Shown: piece after piece, positions 34,664-42,274 of the stretch
Layout of the letters: every line of letters begins with the position of its first letter
How positions within the stretch are numbered: the first letter of the stretch is position 1
DNA from: Bacteroidales bacterium
GTDB taxonomy: Bacteria > Bacteroidota > Bacteroidia > Bacteroidales > Muribaculaceae
DNA length: 50,482 bases
NCBI GenBank assembly: GCA_014800535.1
Contig: JAAVFW010000009.1
Coordinates: forward strand, 17,412 to 67,893
Reading direction: 5' to 3'
The notes under the pieces: generated by a model
Told to the model about the DNA's origin: nothing
The model's input: the letters and a program-made list of their open reading frames with translations, nothing else
The model's database searches: none
Made by a program: the position numbers and the translations under genes

Positions 34664-34812
34664 CAATGTCAATCGACAGGCGAACTTTGAAATTGATGAT
34701 GCCAAACAAATTTTGATTCTCGTCCGACGTGTGTCGGATGTCATTCTTTCAAAAAAAGAATGATAAAAACGTTATATTTTATTACAGTCAAAAGACTGAT
34801 TTATTATTGTAA
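34664..34812 (+). ncRNA. Candidate retron non-coding RNA (msr-msd), boundaries uncertain
   Basis: Between the promoter and the RT start there are three adjacent stem-loops: 34721-34740 (8 bp with one G-T pair, loop GTGT), 34741-34763 (TCATTCTTT against AAAGAATGA, 9 bp), and 34785-34798 (CAGTC, AAAA, GACTG). The flanks can pair at long range: TTGCAAT and AATC (34661-34674) with GATT and ATTGTAA (34798-34812), like the a1/a2 arms of retrons. Against this, no clear AGC branch-guanosine motif is seen, the outer arm begins before the predicted transcription start, and no long msd hairpin is obvious. If the RT starts at its second Met (34909) the RNA could extend further. Confidence 0.4.
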
Positions 34813-36762
34813 ATGAATTTAAAAGATCAAAATCTAATTAATTCAGATAGCAAAAATAAAACAAAGAAAAGAGTATTGGCTCATCAATTTCAAGGTATAT
34901 TTTTCAATATGGGGAATTCAGATTTAACCGAAAAGCGCAAAAAGATAAGCACTGCTGAAGAATTAGCAGCTGTACTTGACGAAATCAAACAAATAGAGTT
35001 TGCTTCGGTTCGCTACAGCATTTCAGTTAAGATGCTTAGGCATTTCTCATCTGATAAAATAACTCCCAAGCGTTTTCGCACATTTCATATTCGAAAAAAG
35101 AGCGGAGGTCTTAGAGAGATAAAAGCACCCTGCAAGCAATTGGATGTTATACTTACCTGTGTCAATATCTTACTCAAATCTATATATGAGCCATCAGATG
35201 TTGCAATGGGATTTGCACCCGGACGGTCTGTGCTAAATAATGCTCAAGTGCACGTTGGGCACAACTATGTTTTTAATATTGACCTTAAAGACTTCTTTCC
35301 TTCGATTCCTCAGGCTAGAGTATGGAAGCGTCTGCAGTTGGCACCCTTCAATTTCTCCCAAGAAATTGCAAATATCCTTGCAGGCCTTTGTTGCAGCTAT
35401 GATGCTAACGTTAATGCCAATGTATTACCTCAAGGATCTCCGGCTTCTCCATTGCTAACAAACACAATCTGCGATAAACTTGACAGACGAATGAAGGGTG
35501 TTGCAAAAAGGTTTGGTCTTCATTATAGCCGTTATGCTGATGATATGACATTCTCAAGTATGCATAATGTCTATCAGGCTGGAAGCGAGTTTCGCTTAGA
35601 AATTCAGCGCATAATATCTGAACAGGGTTTTCGCATGAATGATAGTAAAACTCGGCTTCAGAAAAGGGGATTCAGACAGGAGGTTACAGGGCTGACTGTT
35701 AATGATATTGCTAATGTATCTCGTAAATATATTAGTGATTTGCGATGGATGCTGCATGTTTGGGAGAAAGAAGGATATGCTAAGGCTTATGCTCTATTTT
35801 ATCCTAAATATAAGCATGAGAAAGAATATATCAAGAAGGGCGAACCTGTGATGGAGAATGTTATCGGAGGTAAGCTTAATTATCTTCGTATTGTACGTGG
35901 TGAAAATAATCCGGCATATCGCAAGTTACAAGCTCGATACAATGCCCTGCAAGAGCTTGTATTTGTCGATAACGAAACAGACAAGTCCAAGTCTTATGTA
36001 TACGTCCAGCCATACGCTTTAGCAGATTTTCAAGAATTATTCAACACTACGATAAGTCTTACTGTCACTCGCGAGAAAAAGCTGGTAGGCAAATGTATAA
36101 TTGACAATAGAGAGAAGACGTTATCTATTAGCAAATCAACACAAAAGACGCTTTGTCCCAATCTTGGAAATTTGAATACCGGCGAGCTGGTCAATTCAGA
36201 GGAATTGGCTGAATGCTATGTGACATTGTGTAGGCACAAGGGCAAGAATTTCTGGCTCATTACTAAGTTTGAACCGAAGCGTTCTCGTTGTTTGAGTATT
36301 CAGAATCTTAAAATAACGCCAGATGAGATTCTTGATTATTGGGATAGATATGGTCTTGAAAAGACCATAGAAGATCTTACGCAATTTATCCAATATGCTG
36401 ATCCCGAAGATTCTTTTAAAGACTGGAGACTTTTGGCAGATTTCGAGCATACAATTGATAGGGGTAAATTTAAAATATCCAAGAAAGATCTTATAGTATT
36501 CTTTTTAAAGAATAAGAATGTAACTTCGTTGCACAGAAAGAAGGCAATGCAGCTAATGATTGACAGCATTCCCATTAATACTGATTCAGAGAATATTGAT
36601 ATAGAAAAGCTTCTTGATATTTGGGAAGAGAAAGGTCTTGATGAAGCAGTATTGGCGTGGAAAGAGATGTCCAGGAAAAAGAAGTCGAAGAAAAAGAATC
36701 CAGATCCTGATCCCATTGTTAATGATGATGCCCCACAGTTTGATTTAGTTTTTGACTGGTAA
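34813..36762 (+). CDS. Retron-type reverse transcriptase with long C-terminal extension
   Basis: A 649-residue protein. The RT core spans about 65-325: RKKSGGLREIKAP (94-106), GFAPGRSV then the retron NAxxH motif NAQVH (143-147), the first catalytic Asp in NIDLKDFF (D157), PQGSPASPLLTN (206-217), YADD (241-244), and the retron VTG motif VTGLTVN (291-297) followed by the thumb-like SRKYISDLRWMLHVWEKEG. NAxxH and VTG together separate retron RTs from group II intron and DGR RTs. Residues about 385-649 are a domain I do not recognise, with two similar 26-residue helices near 501 and 595 and a Lys-rich stretch at 621-629. An alternative start is Met33. First gene of a seven-gene cluster; AT-richer than the genes before 34 kb. 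Confidence 0.88.
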   Translation: MNLKDQNLINSDSKNKTKKRVLAHQFQGIFFNMGNSDLTEKRKKISTAEELAAVLDEIKQIEFASVRYSISVKMLRHFSSDKITPKRFRTFHIRKKSGGLREIKAPCKQLDVILTCVNILLKSIYEPSDVAMGFAPGRSVLNNAQVHVGHNYVFNIDLKDFFPSIPQARVWKRLQLAPFNFSQEIANILAGLCCSYDANVNANVLPQGSPASPLLTNTICDKLDRRMKGVAKRFGLHYSRYADDMTFSSMHNVYQAGSEFRLEIQRIISEQGFRMNDSKTRLQKRGFRQEVTGLTVNDIANVSRKYISDLRWMLHVWEKEGYAKAYALFYPKYKHEKEYIKKGEPVMENVIGGKLNYLRIVRGENNPAYRKLQARYNALQELVFVDNETDKSKSYVYVQPYALADFQELFNTTISLTVTREKKLVGKCIIDNREKTLSISKSTQKTLCPNLGNLNTGELVNSEELAECYVTLCRHKGKNFWLITKFEPKRSRCLSIQNLKITPDEILDYWDRYGLEKTIEDLTQFIQYADPEDSFKDWRLLADFEHTIDRGKFKISKKDLIVFFLKNKNVTSLHRKKAMQLMIDSIPINTDSENIDIEKLLDIWEEKGLDEAVLAWKEMSRKKKSKKKNPDPDPIVNDDAPQFDLVFDW

Positions 36763-36806
36763 AAGATTCCTTTTATTGATGATGATTCTGAAAAAATTGT
36801 AGATTT

Positions 36807-37832
36807 ATGAGTAAAGTTAGGATATCATTAAACATAGATCAGCTCAACTTAATCCGTTACCTATCAAGCAAGGTTGAAAAGTCACCGGAATTAAGTAAAA
36901 AGTTTGATAAATGTATGGATTCAATAGTTGTATCTGAGGTTAATAGCTCACCTAAAGAAACTCTTGAAGAAATAAGGAAAAAACATACTCCAGGTATTAC
37001 TGCTAAGTTTTTATCGCAGTTTGAAGTTCCAAGCGGGTTAAAATTCCTCACTCATAATTTTGATCCGGACTCTAATATGACAATGGCGACTGTCATTAAA
37101 CAAGTCAGTTCAATTATATCATCACAGGAGTATAACTATAAACTCCCCGGGAGTTTGTATGGATTAATTATTAATTTCATAAGGGGAGAAAAAAAGTGGT
37201 TAGATTATAACAATGAATCTCATAGTACAAATTTAAGTTCTGGTGGATTGAAAAATTGGATTGATTCTAATCCTACATTGCATCCTATTACCTCTCCTCA
37301 ATATGGTAATGAGATTCAGGCCTTCAGAAGAACTGTTCGTATAGCTAAACCTGTATTACCAGAATTAATTTCTTCTTTAATCAATAAGATAACCAGCTTG
37401 CAAAATTTACAGATAAAAACGGAGAAATTAGATAAGGCAGACTTTTATACAAACGTCAATCGCCTGATACACTTTATTATTGGTAATGTTCTGAGTGATA
37501 TTGCGCAACGAAATTCTTCTGCTGAAGTTTTAATCTCCTATCAACGGTCATCATGGAATGAGATCCGTCTACACAAGATTCTCATTACACATATAGATTC
37601 TGAAGCAAATCCTTTTGAAGACGTACAAAAAAAGATATGTTCAGGCGGAGGAGCATTATATGAACTTGCTAAAAACTGCCAAGGTTACTGTGATTGGGCA
37701 GTCGAGGCTAATTTTGAGGGAGAATATAAACGATGGAGAATTTTATCTGCTCAAAATCTTCCTGAAATTGAAATTATCGACAAAAACGAAGTCAAAGGAT
37801 TTACCCATATATTCACGTTTTATAAACAATAG
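36807..37832 (+). CDS. Unknown protein with degenerate histidine-kinase-like (GHKL) ATPase domain
   Basis: A 341-residue soluble protein with no close family that I recognise. Residues about 165-235 are helical (RTVRIAKPVLPELISSLINKI), in the place of a dimerisation helix. From about 214 the order resembles a HATPase domain: an N-box-like helix with RLIHFIIGNVLSDIAQ (N227), strand VLISYQ, then SGGGALYELAKNCQGY (279-294) in the place of the G2 box, WAVEANFEG and a closing THIFTFY strand. The G1 DxGxG motif is not conserved (DSEANPF), so nucleotide binding is uncertain. A canonical phospho-accepting His is not evident. Its position 3 bp before a receiver-like gene supports a two-component-like role, which is inference. 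Confidence 0.5.
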   Translation: MSKVRISLNIDQLNLIRYLSSKVEKSPELSKKFDKCMDSIVVSEVNSSPKETLEEIRKKHTPGITAKFLSQFEVPSGLKFLTHNFDPDSNMTMATVIKQVSSIISSQEYNYKLPGSLYGLIINFIRGEKKWLDYNNESHSTNLSSGGLKNWIDSNPTLHPITSPQYGNEIQAFRRTVRIAKPVLPELISSLINKITSLQNLQIKTEKLDKADFYTNVNRLIHFIIGNVLSDIAQRNSSAEVLISYQRSSWNEIRLHKILITHIDSEANPFEDVQKKICSGGGALYELAKNCQGYCDWAVEANFEGEYKRWRILSAQNLPEIEIIDKNEVKGFTHIFTFYKQ

Positions 37833-37835
37833 CTT

Positions 37836-38555
37836 ATGAAATCAATTCTTTTGATTGATGATAATTCAAGACGGCAACGACAATCTTATGGAGCATCCTA
37901 TGTCGATGACGAAATATTTGAATCAATACTCCATCATATTGAATGTGTAAATAAGGATTTTGATTTATCCATTTTAGATGACTATAGGTGTGTTATGATT
38001 CATGATTCGCTCGAAGACTTTATAAATGGTTCATTCGATGAAAATAGTCATGTGGCTAAGGATCTTATCGTAGAATATTTAGATGACCATCAAATTCCGT
38101 ATGTTTTATTTAGTGATGGTCATGAAAGTACAGGAATTTACGACCATAGCCATAATCTGGTAAGTTTAAAAAAATCAGATTTCTATAGTCGTCTTAGGTA
38201 TTTTTTAGAATTCTATATAAATGAATCTGTCTTTCAGTTTCATATTCTTGCTTATGGTTCTAATTTCCGTAAGACGCTGGTAACAAGAAATATCAAAGCT
38301 CTTTTTCAGAAATTTGATTCTAAAAGTCCTAATGAAAGAGTTACAATTCATGATCTTATGCCTTCCAATAGCGAAGAAGAACACTATTTAGAGGAAATTA
38401 TTAATCTCTCTCAACCTAAGTTAGGAATGGATTATAATGACATTCTGGATTATATTGAGGATAACGAAATAAGCGTCCGAAACTTTAAATTAAGAATAAA
38501 TAAAATTCTTGACACAATTTCTAAATATGGAAAAAACACTTATACTTGGGAATAA
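37836..38555 (+). CDS. Receiver-like (response-regulator fold) protein with unknown C-terminal domain
   Basis: A 239-residue protein. Residues 1-125 follow the receiver fold: acidic pair in SILLIDDN (D8, D9), phospho-acceptor position in CVMIHDS (D57), the Ser/Thr position in VLFSDGH (S93) and a lysine in VSLKKS (K112 or K113). The spacing is plausible though the loops are longer than in CheY. The C-terminal 110 residues are helical and match nothing I know; there is no DNA-binding HTH. The gene lies between the kinase-like gene (3-bp gap) and the REC-HEPN gene (29-bp overlap), suggesting a relay or decoy role. Confidence 0.5.
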   Translation: MKSILLIDDNSRRQRQSYGASYVDDEIFESILHHIECVNKDFDLSILDDYRCVMIHDSLEDFINGSFDENSHVAKDLIVEYLDDHQIPYVLFSDGHESTGIYDHSHNLVSLKKSDFYSRLRYFLEFYINESVFQFHILAYGSNFRKTLVTRNIKALFQKFDSKSPNERVTIHDLMPSNSEEEHYLEEIINLSQPKLGMDYNDILDYIEDNEISVRNFKLRINKILDTISKYGKNTYTWE

Positions 38556-40173
38556 TCCGGATAAGGGATGGATCAAGAATCTTGGTCTATCAACTATTGA
38601 GGTTCCAAATATCTCAGTTGGCAGAAATGCTGATATTGTTGATTTTATAAAAACACTTCCGACAGACCTTAATTGTGTGGTGATTGATTCGGATTCTTTG
38701 AATTCGGACAATCCGGAATTGCCACTTGACATTGCTCTTTATATAAGGTTGATGCTTCCTGATTGCTTAAAAACTTCATTAGCTGATATTGTCATTGTCT
38801 CAGACTTTACTATAGGCTCATTTATGGGTTATGGCGTTAAAAGTATGATACTGATGACTAAAGGCGTATTATTCACAGATAGTGAAAATATTGGTTATGC
38901 AGTTGAAAATGCAGTAGCTCTAACTCCTTCGGAATATGTAGACGGCTTCTTGAAACTTGTTAAAGTTGAGCCTCAAGAGAAGGTTGAAGGGCGACATTCT
39001 ATTGCAAATGAATGGGGTGCAGATGCTTTATACAATGTTATATCCGGTGGAATAAAGCCGTCGTTAATTCCGATAAAAGCAGAATCATCATTATATTTTA
39101 AGTATTCAAATGTTGTTTCACTCGATGCTGAAGATGTTGCAGCCCTTATTAACGGTCACACTCCCAGGTTTCTTACTACGAATATCAGTATTAATGACAA
39201 AATAAATTATCTTATTATTGATGACGAAACCGATAAGGGTTGGGATAAGGTCTTAATGTCATTACTTCCAAACGCTAATCAAGAAGTGTGGAATCAACCC
39301 ACCAAAACATATCAGGAATTATCAGAAAGTATCCGAAACAAAATATCCAATGGATATTATGATATCATTTTTCTTGACCTAAGAATGTCAGGAATTGTTG
39401 AGGACAATATAGTGAATCCGGAGCAATTTTCTGGAATGAAGATTCTCCGATCAATTAAAGAAGTTAACAGTGGGATACAGGTTATTATGCTTACGGCAAC
39501 CAATAAGGCCTGGAATGTGAAGGCTCTTTTAGATGCCGGCGCCAACGGATATTATATGAAGGAGTCTCCTGAATATCACTTCCCATTGAAATATACTGAA
39601 CAAAACGCATTAGCTTTTGTCAAGACAATTAAGGAGTGTATTAATAATGCTTATTTACAAGATATTGTTTCTGAATCATCTTCTCTGCAGAAAAAATTGC
39701 CTACCGATAGCGAATTGACTTTTGATATTAAAAATCAGATGTCAATAGCATTATCTCTAATTCTTAAGGCTAAGACACAGGATGAATATGCGTTTGCATA
39801 TATCAGTCTTGAACAGATTTTTGAAATTACAGCAACAACATTAATTAGGCAAGAATCAACCCGAGATTCCGGTAGGTGTTTCTTTACTGAAGATTCCCAC
39901 GAGCAGTGCAGACTGTATGAAAAAGGGAAAGATGTCGGCTTTATTGTCTCTTCATCAGGAAATAAATTACCTCCTGTTTGGATGAGAGTATCCTCCATAT
40001 ATTATCAGCTATATGGAGGATCAGATTTAACTTTCGATCGTAAGGTTAAAGAATTGATAAATCTCAGAAATAAATATATACATCCGAATGATGGAGGTAA
40101 GCCTATAATTACTTCTGAGAATTTTATTGAGCTGTTTGAAACTATGGTTGAATATCTATCTGTATTCAAATGA
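38527..40173 (+). CDS. Pseudo-receiver / receiver / HEPN-like fusion protein
   Basis: A 548-residue protein; ATG at 38527 chosen over an upstream TTG. Residues 1-150 look like a pseudo-receiver (TLILGNN, CVVIDSD, IVIVSDF, SMILMTKGV). Residues about 225-375 are a canonical receiver: YLIIDDE (D232, D233), phospho-acceptor in IIFLDLRM (D284), VIMLTAT (T323) and YYMKESP (K345). Residues about 400-548 are all-helical and contain LRNKYIHP near the end, the R-N-x3-H motif (R514, H519) of HEPN ribonuclease-type domains. The simplest reading is a response regulator whose output is an RNA-cutting or RNA-binding HEPN domain. The stop overlaps the helicase start (ATGA). HEPN activity is inferred from the motif alone. 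Confidence 0.65.
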   Translation: MEKTLILGNNPDKGWIKNLGLSTIEVPNISVGRNADIVDFIKTLPTDLNCVVIDSDSLNSDNPELPLDIALYIRLMLPDCLKTSLADIVIVSDFTIGSFMGYGVKSMILMTKGVLFTDSENIGYAVENAVALTPSEYVDGFLKLVKVEPQEKVEGRHSIANEWGADALYNVISGGIKPSLIPIKAESSLYFKYSNVVSLDAEDVAALINGHTPRFLTTNISINDKINYLIIDDETDKGWDKVLMSLLPNANQEVWNQPTKTYQELSESIRNKISNGYYDIIFLDLRMSGIVEDNIVNPEQFSGMKILRSIKEVNSGIQVIMLTATNKAWNVKALLDAGANGYYMKESPEYHFPLKYTEQNALAFVKTIKECINNAYLQDIVSESSSLQKKLPTDSELTFDIKNQMSIALSLILKAKTQDEYAFAYISLEQIFEITATTLIRQESTRDSGRCFFTEDSHEQCRLYEKGKDVGFIVSSSGNKLPPVWMRVSSIYYQLYGGSDLTFDRKVKELINLRNKYIHPNDGGKPIITSENFIELFETMVEYLSVFK

Positions 40174-42251
40174 GTAATTTCCAGCTAACCCAATCACAGC
40201 TATCAGCCATCACAACGTTCAAGGAATTTCTTAATAGTGATGTTCAGGTGTTTATGCTCAAGGGTGCTGCTGGCACGGGCAAAACAACACTTGTAACAGA
40301 ATTTCTAAAAATTCTTGATGGTCGGAAACGAGAGTATGGTTTAATGGCACCGACAGGCCGAGCTGCCTATATCATAGGAAGTAAAACCGGGAAACCTGCA
40401 TATACCATACATCGGAGTATCTATGGTCTGTCAAAGCTTAAATCGACAAGTCAAAACAAGGAAGATGAGGACGATGGCAACCTACATTTGAGGTTTGGAT
40501 TAAAGCCTAATAATGATTCGCTCAATACGGTATATATTGTGGATGAGTCATCCATGATTTCCGATAAATTCGCTGTAAATGAGGCTTTTTCATTTGGATC
40601 GGGCTGTTTATTGACGGATTTGTTCGATTTTGCCCGCGGGCGCAAAATAGTGTTGGTTGGCGATTATGCACAGCTTCCACCGGTAGGGATGAACTTCTCG
40701 CCTGCCCTTGACAAGGATTATATCGAAACAAAATTCAGTTGTAAAGTTTCCGAGTTTATGCTTCGCGAAGTGATGCGCCAGTCCGATGGGAGCGTTATGC
40801 TATCGAATGCTTCAAAAGTCAGGGATGCTCTGGAACGAAAATCCTTCATTGAGTTCAGACTTGACAACGGAGACGATTCAATTGCCGAAAAGATAGATTT
40901 ACTTAGGCCGTATTACTCATTATCTGAAAATAAACCGAGTGTAAAAGCTGCAGTAATTACCTATAGTAATAAACAGGCATTAGACTATAATCTTGCTATC
41001 CGAAGGTATTATTATGGGAGTGCTTCCCCTCGACTTAAGGAAGGAGATCTTTTGATGATATGTCGCAATAACTATAACCACGAATATGAATTGTTCAACG
41101 GCAATATCGTTCAAGTTGAGGCGTGTCAACCTGATTCCGAGGTGACAATGCGATATATAAGAGTTAAATTAGGGAAGAATAGAATAGAACAAGTTGAATT
41201 GAGATTTCGCCGTGCTACACTTTGCTTTGCCATCCGTGGCCAGCGAGTATCCTTAAATGTGGTGCTACTTGATAATTTCCTTGATGATCCCTCCAGTTCG
41301 GTTGTCGGATTATTGGCTCGTGCATTAATCGTTGATTTCAACAATCGCTTGCCGAAGAATATCAAATCCAGAGAAAGTGAAATTCGTCGGTTGCTTCGAT
41401 CAAAGGAGAAACTTACGATAGAGCAGCAAGAACTCTGTGATCAATATATCAATTTGCTAAAAAATGATCCTTACTATAATGCTGTTATCTGTAAGTATGG
41501 CTATGCAATGACGTGCCATAAAGCTCAGGGTGGGGAATGGGAAAATGTTTTCGTAGATATGGGACGTTTTGGAGGAACATCCAATGAAGATTATTTCCGT
41601 TGGGCCTATACCGCTCTCACTCGTGCGAGTAAACGTGTGTGGCACTTCCGTTCACCGGATTTTAACTATATCAGTAATCTTGTGGTTGAGGAGATTAAAC
41701 CGTCTGCCAATATAAAGATAAGCAATTACTCTGCTGGCGGAAACTTCTGCGATTTAAGATTTGAGCGATTAACCACGCTTGCAAAGCAAATTGGACTGTC
41801 TGTAAGCGAGGACAGATCTAAGTCATATCAGCATATAGTAACGTTTACTGATAAGAATGGAGCAAACGCAACGTTTCAAATGTGGTATAAGGCAAAGGGT
41901 TATAGCGCTAAAGATGTGCTCTTATCTTCAACGTCTGAGGAGCTGACGGCTTTGTGCACTCCATTGATTGACACTTCATATTCACCAGGGCATGTTCCCT
42001 TTTCGGCTCCTGACAGACCATTTGCAGAGAAGTTAGTGAATTTTGTCAAGAGTCAGATAGAAGAGATTGGTATTCAGTTACTGGATATCACTCAGGAAAA
42101 TTATCAGGATGTGTTCCACCTTAAAACAGACGGAATTGCACAAATAGGCTTAACATATACCGCCAAGGGCAATTATACCTATATGCGATTGACCAGTTCT
42201 CTTGGACCTCTTGATACAAAACTCATTGCTCTGCGAGAAAGATTCATTTAA
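40170..42251 (+). CDS. SF1 helicase, RecD/Dda-like (AAA_30 / UvrD C-terminal-2)
   Basis: A 693-residue ATP-dependent helicase: Walker A KGAAGTGKTT (31-40), motif Ia APTGRAAY, Walker B YIVDESSM (D125, E126), motif III VGDYAQLPPVG (163-173), motif IV-like MLREVMRQ, and in the second RecA-like domain MTCHKAQGGEWENV (about 447-460) and WAYTALTRAS. This is the SF1B RecD2/Dda arrangement (5'-3' polarity in the family). Residues about 520-693 form an extra C-terminal part not found in Dda, with FCDLRFERLTTLAKQIG and an alpha/beta look. ATGA overlap with the REC-HEPN gene means they are co-translated. Helicases of this type are common in defence operons. Confidence 0.88.
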   Translation: MSNFQLTQSQLSAITTFKEFLNSDVQVFMLKGAAGTGKTTLVTEFLKILDGRKREYGLMAPTGRAAYIIGSKTGKPAYTIHRSIYGLSKLKSTSQNKEDEDDGNLHLRFGLKPNNDSLNTVYIVDESSMISDKFAVNEAFSFGSGCLLTDLFDFARGRKIVLVGDYAQLPPVGMNFSPALDKDYIETKFSCKVSEFMLREVMRQSDGSVMLSNASKVRDALERKSFIEFRLDNGDDSIAEKIDLLRPYYSLSENKPSVKAAVITYSNKQALDYNLAIRRYYYGSASPRLKEGDLLMICRNNYNHEYELFNGNIVQVEACQPDSEVTMRYIRVKLGKNRIEQVELRFRRATLCFAIRGQRVSLNVVLLDNFLDDPSSSVVGLLARALIVDFNNRLPKNIKSRESEIRRLLRSKEKLTIEQQELCDQYINLLKNDPYYNAVICKYGYAMTCHKAQGGEWENVFVDMGRFGGTSNEDYFRWAYTALTRASKRVWHFRSPDFNYISNLVVEEIKPSANIKISNYSAGGNFCDLRFERLTTLAKQIGLSVSEDRSKSYQHIVTFTDKNGANATFQMWYKAKGYSAKDVLLSSTSEELTALCTPLIDTSYSPGHVPFSAPDRPFAEKLVNFVKSQIEEIGIQLLDITQENYQDVFHLKTDGIAQIGLTYTAKGNYTYMRLTSSLGPLDTKLIALRERFI

Positions 42252-42274
42252 AAATCCCATAGCAACTCAGTATT

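Noticed and set aside
34813..36762. Group II intron maturase or diversity-generating retroelement RT
   Set aside because: No maturase/HNH domain, no intron ends and no template/variable repeat pair were seen; the NAxxH and VTG motifs point to the retron group.
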